DNA of 64,000 nucleotides from Bacteroidota bacterium (GTDB lineage: Bacteria; Bacteroidota; Bacteroidia; Chitinophagales; Chitinophagaceae). Within the stretch, counting starts at the first letter, position 1, and the number at the start of each line of letters is the position of its first letter. The DNA lies in contig JAFEAE010000024.1 of the NCBI GenBank assembly GCA_018266575.1, forward strand, positions 1 to 64,000, in the 5' to 3' direction. A model generated the notes under the pieces. That model did not search any database. It saw only the letters and a list, made by a program, of their open reading frames with translations, and had not been told where the DNA came from. This document shows positions 45,545 through 53,264 of the stretch, in pieces. The translations under genes and the position numbers were made by a program.

Positions 45545-48500
45545 CTATTTTTTCTTCAGCCCGGATAAATAAGCGAGCAAATTTGCGAGGTCCTGGTTGC
45601 TCATGCTTTCATATAACCCTTCTGTCATCATCGATTCCGGCAGTTCTTTCTTTGAAAGGATATCACTTGTTTTGATATGTTTGATTGAACCACCTGGAGA
45701 TTTCAAATCAAGCCCGGTTTCTGTTTTACTGGAAATAATTCCGGTGAGCGTTGATCCATCTTTCATTTTTATTTCCCATCCCTCAAAACCGAAACTGATA
45801 CCCGCAGACGGATACACAATTGCTTTAAACAAACCTGACGGAGGATATTTCGATCCTATCTCTGATAATGTCGGCCCAAAATCCCCGCCTTCCGAATTCA
45901 CACGATGGCATAATGCACATTTATTAGTGAAAATATTTTTCCCTGCAACGGCATCGCCTTTCAATGCAAGCACGTCAGATTCTATAGGAACTTTTTTATT
46001 GACTGTAGTTGCATTTTTGGGCAGATAACTTGCCGCTTCTGTACGCACCGATTTTTGCCACGCATCACGAACGCCATATACCACATCCGCAATTAAATCA
46101 CCCGGAACTTTTTTATTCTTTAGCAACTCCAATACTTTCTTTTCCCCGTCGCCACTTCTTCCGATTTGTGCAGCCGCATATTTCCGAACAGTCAACGCAT
46201 ATTTTTTCGAAAGAGCAACTGTCTGTAATATCTCCAACGATTCTTTGGTGCCGATACCTGATAATGCCAGAAGCATTTTGTTTGTTTTAGAAGTGTCGTT
46301 GTTATTGATCACACCCCAAATCAATGCGCTTCCTTTTTGAGATAATAAAAGATTGATTGCATCCTCAGCTGTATCACTACCTGATTTAGCGAGCGCAAAT
46401 TGAAGCAGGTTATCATTTTCTGAATGCAATTGATAACGCCTCACCAATTCCAGATATTCCGGCGTTTGCGGAATTGATTTCAATACCTCCGCCAATGCTT
46501 TTTGCGCAACAGCAGATTTGCTTACTGTGTTATTATCGAGCAAATGCAGCACGAGTTTATTGAGTTGCACATCCTGCGAATTATTTTTTTCAATCATCGC
46601 CAGCAACAATTTTGATTTTGCAGGGCCACTATGAAAATCAAATGCACGGAAGTACCTCAACCGTTCTTTCATCGGGACATTTTGTTGTGCGGCAAGTTGT
46701 GCGAGATACGGAAGTGCTGCTTCATTTCTTGCACGCCACACGATATCGCGTGAGCCTGCTGTTTGTAACGGATCTTTTATTTTGGTAAGAAAGGCCGCGA
46801 AGCAAGCATCCCATTGTTTGTCTGCACCAATACCAAGTGCTTCAAGGTACCACCTGTCTTTGCCATCATATTGTACAGCAAGTGTTGCCCATAACCCTGC
46901 AGCTTTAGGAGATTTGTTGTGATGTAATGCCAATGCACATTCGCGGCGCACCTGCGGATCGCTATCATTTATTAACTGGCTTACAACATCGATCACATCA
47001 TTTTTTTCAATACCACCACGAATTCCCATGATCCGTAAATCCGGATTTGAATTTGTAATTGCCTGCTGGATGTATTTTTGAGAATTTGCTCCTGCAATTT
47101 TCAAAAGCACCCAGAAAGCCCTTGCCCTCATTTTTGGATTACCATTTCCGTTCCATAATTTCTCCAATTCAGGAATTGCTTTGTCGCCCATTGCAACCAA
47201 TGCAGTGAATGCATGGTAGCGTGCAGATAAGTTTGGGTTTTGCAAAGCAGCAATTGCTCCTGCAACATTTGTATAGTCTTCTTTTTTTATAACGTATGCA
47301 GCGCCTGGCGGGGCAACCCGGTAAATCCTTCCTCTTGTTTGGTCGCCAGCCTGGTGCCCGCCCACTCCGGGATCATACCAATCCGCAACGATCAACGAAC
47401 CATCCGGCGCAATGCAAACATCCGCAGGCCGGAACCACTGGTCTTTTTCTCCCTTCAAAATATTTACGATCGCTGCAGAATAACCGGCGCCATTTTTCTT
47501 TACGGTATATGAACGCACCACGTTCGGGCCTGCATCGCTATGTATCAGCTGATCATGAAAAACTGCAGGCAATAATGATCCTTCATACACAACCATTCCT
47601 GTTGGTGACCCCGCTCCTGTTTGCAAAAGATTGGGCACAGAGCCCGGATCATTCAAATGCCAGTGGCGATAAGGAATAGAATCTTCAAGATTGATACGGT
47701 TCTCCTGCCAGCTTGCTTTTGTCATCTCGTCTTTATAGCCATAATTTCCATATTGCATCACATAGTTGATGCGAACGCCGCGGTTGCCATCATCATCATT
47801 ATCGCTTTGCCATAATGTGCCGTAACTATCAACTGCCACTTCATACGGGTTGCGAAAATTTTGTCCCAGGCATTCTACATGTGTTCCATCTGTGTCGCAC
47901 CTGAATACCATTCCCTGCTGGTATTTTTTCGGGCCGATCTCATCACCATCCTGGTCAAGCACGGGTTTTCCCTTTTTATCTTTCAATGTTTTTCCTTCAT
48001 TACCAAAATTGAAATATAATTTTCCATCAGGGCCAAACGTAAAAGCATGCATGCCATGATCGTGTTGCTCGCCACCAATTCCCTGGAATAAAATTTCTTT
48101 GCGGTCGGCAACATCATCGCCGTTGTCATCATAAAAAATCCATACATAAGGGCTTTGAGAAATGATCACCTTATTTCCAAGCACACAAACACCAAGCGGT
48201 GCATTTATTTCAGGCCCCTGGTAAAAAACTTTTGCAGTATCTGCTTTTCCGTCGCCATTGGTATCTTCCAAAATCATGATCCGGTCGCCTTTTGGATTGG
48301 TTGGGTTTCCATTCACAGCCGGGCGATAATTATACGCTTCGGTTACCCACACCCTTCCTCTTTCATCCACATCTATATTGGTAGGATTTTTTAACATCGG
48401 CTCCATGGCCACTGGTTTTACTTCAAGCCCATCGGCTACCACAAGGCCTTTCAGCGCATTTTCAGGCAGATGCTTTTGTTCTTCCGTTAATGAATCTGTG

Positions 48501-48598
48501 GCAACAGCTTTTTGCTGACTGTTTTGCTGATTATTATTGCAGGAAAATAAAAAAGCAAATAAAGACAGGGCTACAATAGTTTTTAAAGAATTATACAT
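45545..48598 (-). CDS. PVC-type heme-binding lipoprotein: beta-propeller, HEAT repeats, cytochrome c
   Basis: I start it at the ATG at 48598 (1017 residues), where a lipoprotein signal ends in FLFSC; the frame opens nine codons earlier. Residues about 40-420 form a membrane-bound dehydrogenase-type beta-propeller (VDERGRVWVTEAYNYRP, YEVAVDSYGTLWQSDND). Residues about 430-870 contain helical HEAT-like repeats. The C-terminal part holds one c-type heme site (CALCH) with its distal Met side. It probably oxidises a sugar-like substrate at the periplasmic face, but no cofactor was identified. Confidence 0.88.
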   Translation of the reverse strand: MYNSLKTIVALSLFAFLFSCNNNQQNSQQKAVATDSLTEEQKHLPENALKGLVVADGLEVKPVAMEPMLKNPTNIDVDERGRVWVTEAYNYRPAVNGNPTNPKGDRIMILEDTNGDGKADTAKVFYQGPEINAPLGVCVLGNKVIISQSPYVWIFYDDNGDDVADRKEILFQGIGGEQHDHGMHAFTFGPDGKLYFNFGNEGKTLKDKKGKPVLDQDGDEIGPKKYQQGMVFRCDTDGTHVECLGQNFRNPYEVAVDSYGTLWQSDNDDDGNRGVRINYVMQYGNYGYKDEMTKASWQENRINLEDSIPYRHWHLNDPGSVPNLLQTGAGSPTGMVVYEGSLLPAVFHDQLIHSDAGPNVVRSYTVKKNGAGYSAAIVNILKGEKDQWFRPADVCIAPDGSLIVADWYDPGVGGHQAGDQTRGRIYRVAPPGAAYVIKKEDYTNVAGAIAALQNPNLSARYHAFTALVAMGDKAIPELEKLWNGNGNPKMRARAFWVLLKIAGANSQKYIQQAITNSNPDLRIMGIRGGIEKNDVIDVVSQLINDSDPQVRRECALALHHNKSPKAAGLWATLAVQYDGKDRWYLEALGIGADKQWDACFAAFLTKIKDPLQTAGSRDIVWRARNEAALPYLAQLAAQQNVPMKERLRYFRAFDFHSGPAKSKLLLAMIEKNNSQDVQLNKLVLHLLDNNTVSKSAVAQKALAEVLKSIPQTPEYLELVRRYQLHSENDNLLQFALAKSGSDTAEDAINLLLSQKGSALIWGVINNNDTSKTNKMLLALSGIGTKESLEILQTVALSKKYALTVRKYAAAQIGRSGDGEKKVLELLKNKKVPGDLIADVVYGVRDAWQKSVRTEAASYLPKNATTVNKKVPIESDVLALKGDAVAGKNIFTNKCALCHRVNSEGGDFGPTLSEIGSKYPPSGLFKAIVYPSAGISFGFEGWEIKMKDGSTLTGIISSKTETGLDLKSPGGSIKHIKTSDILSKKELPESMMTEGLYESMSNQDLANLLAYLSGLKKK

Positions 48599-48779
48599 GC
48601 AGGGAATCATTTCGGCTTGGGGCATTGGGCTTCTTTTTAAAAGAAGTACAAATTATTTTATTTATTCCATGAAATAATAAATTTCCGGCAACTTGTTTTA
48701 AAATGATGGAAGATTGCTAATAAAGAGGTCAGATATAACCTCAAACTTTGTGGCTTAAGATTTTATGTACTTAGCATTT

Positions 48780-48949
48780 ACTTAGCTTCTCAGGCGAGTC
48801 TCCGCAGCATGAATTTACATCTTTATGAAACTTACGCGGGACTCGCTGTAAACTAAATACTTTTGACTACCCTTTATGAATTAGCGACGAGTCCCGCATT
48901 AACCTGTGACAATGCAAATCCCCAAAGCGGAGACTCGTCTGAGAACCTA
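48780..48949. mobile_element. Fold-back (MITE-like) element with 19-bp terminal inverted repeats
   Basis: TTCTCAGGCGAGTCTCCGC (48787-48805) is repeated inverted at 48927-48945 with one mismatch. A second inverted pair, GCGGGACTCG (48836-48845) and CGAGTCCCGC (48888-48897), lies inside. The whole element of about 170 bases folds into one long arm. ATTTTATGTACTTAGCATTT occurs directly on both sides (48760-48779 and 48950-48969). No protein is encoded. It lies in the 532-base spacer upstream of the cytochrome gene. Confidence 0.65.
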
Positions 48950-48950
48950 A

Positions 48951-49027
48951 TTTTATGTACTTAGCATTTGTTCTACTATTAAGCATCGTTGTGTCACTCA
49001 CTTCAACTGCAACAATTCTATTGAGCG
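48951..49027 (+). repeat. Dispersed intergenic repeat, copy E (non-palindromic core)
   Basis: It contains GCATTTGTTCT, CATCGTTGTGTCACTCACTT and GCAACAATTCTATTGAGCG, matching the copy at 32142-32215 in the core and those at 11464 and 20765 at the ends. Its first 19 bases coincide with the right-hand direct repeat of the fold-back element, which suggests the element inserted into this copy. Confidence 0.75.
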
Positions 49028-49130
49028 CTGCAAGTGCAACAATGTTTACTATTTTCGGTTGCGTGTAACCGGTAGTTAACAAAAATATTTGTAAACACAA
49101 CCCATGGTCTCAGGAGATTTTAAAAATGGG

Positions 49131-49832
49131 CTATTCAAAGGCAACTCTAACCGAATCTTTTCTTATTGAATAAACATCCAGGGAAACAACATCTTTTTTT
49201 GGTATTCGGCCAACACTAAAAATAAATATTTCCGGTTCCCCATCCTTATCCAAATCATACAGAAAAAAATCGGTGATTTCAAAAAATGTATTCTTTATAT
49301 TGAACGAATCCACTCGGCTTGTTTTTTTATCCAACATTTTAATTGAGTTGGGAAAAATATTATCAATCAAAAAATATTTGTCGCCAAAAGAGTGGATTCT
49401 CGTTTCGGTTGACAAGATATTTCTGCCATCAACCAATCTGTTTGCACTATCTAACACGGCAGGATTTTTAATAGCGGGACTACCAATGTTCTTGATTTGT
49501 AAAGTGCTTGATGATGCTAAATTAAATTGCTTATAAATATTTTCGGTAGTGTCATTTTTAAAATCGCCCACTAACTTAAGGCATTTATTTTGATGATCAT
49601 AAAGGATGATACTGATAGAATACTGAGGTACTTTTGTTTGCGACGGTTGAAACATAAATAAAGTATCATTGATAATAAATATGGAGGAGTTTTTATAGGC
49701 AACATCGCCAAATAATTTTTGCAAAAAGAACGACTGCTTTCCTTTATCCGGTGAAATATTATTTTTATTTTCCTTTTCCCGGCAAAATTGGAGTATGTAT
49801 ATCATCAAGACAAGTGATAAAAGAACTCTCAT
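49131..49832 (-). CDS. Hypothetical exported protein
   Basis: The protein has 233 residues. A hydrophobic N-terminus (MRVLLSLVLMIYILQFC) looks like a signal, with a cysteine at residue 17 but no good lipobox. The C-terminal DLDKDGEPEIFIFSVG segment resembles a Ca-binding FG-GAP/VCBS-type loop. No family was identified. Confidence 0.65.
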   Translation of the reverse strand: MRVLLSLVLMIYILQFCREKENKNNISPDKGKQSFFLQKLFGDVAYKNSSIFIINDTLFMFQPSQTKVPQYSISIILYDHQNKCLKLVGDFKNDTTENIYKQFNLASSSTLQIKNIGSPAIKNPAVLDSANRLVDGRNILSTETRIHSFGDKYFLIDNIFPNSIKMLDKKTSRVDSFNIKNTFFEITDFFLYDLDKDGEPEIFIFSVGRIPKKDVVSLDVYSIRKDSVRVAFE

Positions 49833-49967
49833 AATAATTGATTATTTTTCCTTTGATGATGATATAACTACAGTTTATAAATATGAGAAAATAAAAACCT
49901 GACATTTACACCTGGTTACGTAACTAACGCAAATGCCTATACGAATACCAACGATCACCGGAAAATT

Positions 49968-51002
49968 TTAAAACTTCCCCTGGTCCACCTCATTAATAAA
50001 AGAGATCACGCCGTTCATAAACACCTGTTGATCGTCCCACATGGAAAGGTGGCTGCCGTTCGGGCAATAAAGGTATTTGCCATGCTGAACCATTTTACTT
50101 TGTGCTTCCATCGCTTGTGGGTCCATCGTATCGAATTTTGCACCGATCATCAGTGTGGGTATTTTTATTTCTTTTAACCGGTCCCTGATATCCCAATTGG
50201 CGAGCCTTCCTGCAATACCGAATTCCGACGGGCCTTGCATCAATGTATATATTTCTTCATTGGCATGTTTAAATGCACGGTTTACCCCATCAGGCCATTC
50301 CTTTAACCTGCAAATATGTTGCTGGTAATAATTCGGCAACAATAACTCCATATAACGCGGGTCCTTAAAATCTTTTTTTGCTTCCAACGATTTTATTTCC
50401 TGCAGCACTTTCGGATCCATTTGTTTCGCCAGCACTTCATCAGCATACTTTCCGTATTCGGGGCAACTTGCTACCATGTTGGCAACAATTAATGCTTTCA
50501 TGTTCGACTGGTATTTCAACGTGTATTCCATAGCAAGTATACCGCCCCAGGAATTTCCAAGTACATAAAAATTTGAAGTATCCGCATGAATAGCTTGTCG
50601 CACCTGTTCCACTTCTTCTACAAATCTCGGAATTGTCCACAAGCTGCTGTCCTTAGGTTGATCACTATAATAAGAGCCTAATTGATCGTACTCGTAAAAT
50701 TCAAAACCTTCCTTTGGAAAAAAGCTTTCAAAGCATTCCATATATTCATGCGTCATCGCCGGTCCGCCGTGCAGCAATAAAATTTTTATATGTGGGTTAT
50801 TGCCAAAGCGCTTTGTCCACACTTTGAAATTGCCTGCGGGAGTTTTTATATTTATGAACCTGACACCTGCTGACTGAACACCGGTATCCCCATAATTAAA
50901 ATAAGCAGACACCGGCGTATTGCTTCCGGTAAGTTTAGTTTCATTGTTTTGACAAGAAAAAAGAAAACATATAAGGCATAAGAAAAAAATATTCTTTCTC
51001 AT
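49968..51002 (-). CDS. Proline iminopeptidase-like alpha/beta hydrolase, lipoprotein
   Basis: The protein has 344 residues. The lipoprotein signal has lipobox LFSC, with Cys about residue 17. The peptidase S33 features are LLHGGPAMTH (oxyanion region), YDQLGSYYSD, the nucleophile elbow LGNSWGG, a late Asp in GAKFDTMDP and His in NGSHLSMWDD. It cleaves N-terminal proline or other small amides, probably from peptides in the periplasm or at the outer membrane. It is 91 bases downstream of the SGNH gene on the same strand. Confidence 0.88.
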   Translation of the reverse strand: MRKNIFFLCLICFLFSCQNNETKLTGSNTPVSAYFNYGDTGVQSAGVRFINIKTPAGNFKVWTKRFGNNPHIKILLLHGGPAMTHEYMECFESFFPKEGFEFYEYDQLGSYYSDQPKDSSLWTIPRFVEEVEQVRQAIHADTSNFYVLGNSWGGILAMEYTLKYQSNMKALIVANMVASCPEYGKYADEVLAKQMDPKVLQEIKSLEAKKDFKDPRYMELLLPNYYQQHICRLKEWPDGVNRAFKHANEEIYTLMQGPSEFGIAGRLANWDIRDRLKEIKIPTLMIGAKFDTMDPQAMEAQSKMVQHGKYLYCPNGSHLSMWDDQQVFMNGVISFINEVDQGKF

Positions 51003-51093
51003 AAAATAAATTGAACAACTAAGTTAGAAAATCTCATGATTTTTTTAGTCGTTATAGTTGGATTTGAAAATTTTCTCTGCAAAAGGTTCAATT

Positions 51094-52305
51094 TTACTTC
51101 ATATCATTCACTAAAAAATGAACGATCCGGCAGGCATGCCCTTTGCTGTTTTCATTTTTATCATCAGCAATTTTAATAATGATTTTATGCTTTCCGTTTT
51201 TCAGCCCACTGCCTAATATCAAATACCAGGGCAAATGAAGAAAGCCGCTCCACTGTGTGAACAAATCCATTTTTTTATACATTCCGTTGTCAATGGAATA
51301 AGAAATAATTCCTGCATCAGCACCGGAAACAATGCAGATGCCAACAGCATTTCCTTTAAATGAAAATGATAATGCAGCTCCCGGTTTATCCGCTTCGAGT
51401 ACAGGAACGTGTACAAAACCTTCACGGGTATCCAACTTATCTGACGGAACCCAATCGTTGACAAACTGCCATTGCTTGGTATGTTTTGCTTTTTTAATAT
51501 CTACATATTTTCCGTTCGCGAAATTTGATTGGTTTAATGGTGAAGGGAGTATCCGGTTTTCAATTAAAGAAGCTGTATCCGCAAAACATTTTTCCAATAA
51601 TTTTTTGATCGCCTGAAAATAGAGTTCCTGTCCAAATGGCGAAGGATGCAGATCTTTAAAATCATTCTCCCAGCTAAACTCATGATTGCTTAATTTGTCA
51701 TGAACTTCTTTGGCAAGATTTATGGAAGGCAGGTTATAATGATCGGCCACCAATTCATGATTGTACACTTCAACCGGTGTTTTTCCATTATCATAATCTT
51801 TTGTCTTTTCAGGATCAGCAAAAGATAGCATGACAATATCCATCGCAGGATTGCTTTTTTTTGAATGAAGGATGATCCCTTCCAGCGATTGAACCTGCTT
51901 GATGCTGTCGGTGGCGTTTGCTTTGTCATTTACTGCGGCTTCAATAAAAAGAAGATCGACCTTTCCGGAATCGAGCACATCTCTTTGCAAACGGAAAGCA
52001 TGTGGCAAACTTCCCAAAGATGGGATGCCTGCAGCAATAAAACAGAATTTTGTACCGGGGAATTTTTCTTTCAGGTAAGCGCAAACTTTGTCTCGCCACC
52101 CGGGATTATAAGTGATAGAGCCGCCAAGAAAAGCAACTGTTGCTTTTTTGTTTTTTGTGATGGCTGCATAACTATTATTAAGCCCACCACGCGTTTTCAT
52201 AAACAGCTCAGGGTTTAATGTATCAATGCTTGTTCTTAGCGACTGGGCTGTAAGAACAGTTGTTGAAAAAAGAATGACAGCGAACAGAAACGTTTTTTTA
52301 GACAT
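51094..52305 (-). CDS. SGNH/GDSL-type hydrolase, exported
   Basis: The protein has 403 residues. A signal peptide covers residues 1-20. Block I is FLGGSITYNPGW with S63; IEAAVNDKAN is block III; block V contributes D and H in KDLHPSPFGQ. The C-terminal part (about 280-400) is a beta-rich extra domain. Members hydrolyse esters of sugars or lipids, so an acetylxylan-esterase-type or rhamnogalacturonan esterase role is possible. A candidate promoter lies at 52364. Confidence 0.85.
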   Translation of the reverse strand: MSKKTFLFAVILFSTTVLTAQSLRTSIDTLNPELFMKTRGGLNNSYAAITKNKKATVAFLGGSITYNPGWRDKVCAYLKEKFPGTKFCFIAAGIPSLGSLPHAFRLQRDVLDSGKVDLLFIEAAVNDKANATDSIKQVQSLEGIILHSKKSNPAMDIVMLSFADPEKTKDYDNGKTPVEVYNHELVADHYNLPSINLAKEVHDKLSNHEFSWENDFKDLHPSPFGQELYFQAIKKLLEKCFADTASLIENRILPSPLNQSNFANGKYVDIKKAKHTKQWQFVNDWVPSDKLDTREGFVHVPVLEADKPGAALSFSFKGNAVGICIVSGADAGIISYSIDNGMYKKMDLFTQWSGFLHLPWYLILGSGLKNGKHKIIIKIADDKNENSKGHACRIVHFLVNDMK

Positions 52306-52644
52306 ATAGGCCTGGTTCTTTTTTTGAAAGCAATCAATAAACCTTTAAGGCCTATCAATCCTCCAAATATAATTTTTACAAACCGAAACCTTTCATGGGT
52401 TTACCAACATTCGTCCAATTTACAACATGCAACATTGTGTACTCCATCTTGACGCCCCTTTTGCCGGGTGCTTACCGGTTAGTAATTATAAAAGATGTTC
52501 CAGCTATTGTTGAGAATTAAACCTTCAGATAAAACCGGTCAACTAATGCAAGCGCAAGGGGCCAGCAAAGCCATTTTTAGAAAAAGACTTTTTGGAGATA
52601 AATAAAATATCGTTAACTTAAATGCCCCTTTAAAATTTCAGCGC
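52306..52644. other. 339-base divergent spacer
   Basis: It separates two diverging genes (SGNH hydrolase and the small unknown at 52645). Apart from the candidate promoter at 52364-52371 no gene, repeat or hairpin was recognised. Confidence 0.5.
52364..52371 (-). promoter_or_regulatory. Candidate -7 box for the SGNH hydrolase gene
   Basis: On the minus strand it reads TATATTTG, an exact TAnnTTTG box, 58 bases before the ATG at 52305. A convincing -33 TTTG is not present at the normal spacing, so support is limited. Confidence 0.3.
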
Positions 52645-53028
52645 ATGATGCTTACCTTGCACAAACAATGGAGCGCCATAGATATTGGCTCTCCTACCAA
52701 ACAAGATATTCGCCAGGCTATAATTGAAGCCTGCGTAAAAGATCATGCCGATACGAGCTTTTCCCTTACCGATACGGAATTGAACAGCCTTACATTATTG
52801 ATCCGGGACGGCCTGGAAATCACAGCAGTTTTTAACGATGATTATTATATAGATTACCGTTTTAAAACATATAGCTGGCAGGAAGTTGAAGCTTATTTTA
52901 ATTATTTTTTGTACCATGGACGTGAACAAATGAAATCAGTCATGCTCGAACGGATGCAGGTTTCCAAAAAAAATCCCACAAACAAAAAAACAGGGCGTGA
53001 CATAACCCTATCTTCGGTTATTCATTAG
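52645..53028 (+). CDS. Hypothetical small protein
   Basis: The protein has 127 residues, acidic in the first half and Lys-rich at the end. There is no signal peptide or membrane segment. The centre is aromatic-rich (DDYYIDYRFKTYSWQEVEAYFNYFLYHG). An ATG three bases downstream is an alternative start. I do not recognise a family. Its position in a 960-base gap with normal codon use supports it as a gene. Confidence 0.6.
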   Translation: MMLTLHKQWSAIDIGSPTKQDIRQAIIEACVKDHADTSFSLTDTELNSLTLLIRDGLEITAVFNDDYYIDYRFKTYSWQEVEAYFNYFLYHGREQMKSVMLERMQVSKKNPTNKKTGRDITLSSVIH

Positions 53029-53264
53029 CGTTAGATACATCTTATAGGTTTATTATTGTAAAACCACAAACATCCAGGAACAGGTTTACTTTCATAGATA
53101 TTGATCCCTTTCACAATATATTTCCTCTTTTTTTCAATGTATGATTCTGAACATTGATTGTATCAAAAACAGACAGTTGATCTATGTTTCTGCAATTAAA
53201 TTACTGAATATCAGTTTCTAACTCCCGGGCATACTTATTGAGTAAATTAGTTTTTATCTTTTCA

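Noticed and set aside
48867..49100. Small minus-strand frame of 77 codons
   Set aside because: It is formed by the fold-back element and the dispersed repeat and has no domain.
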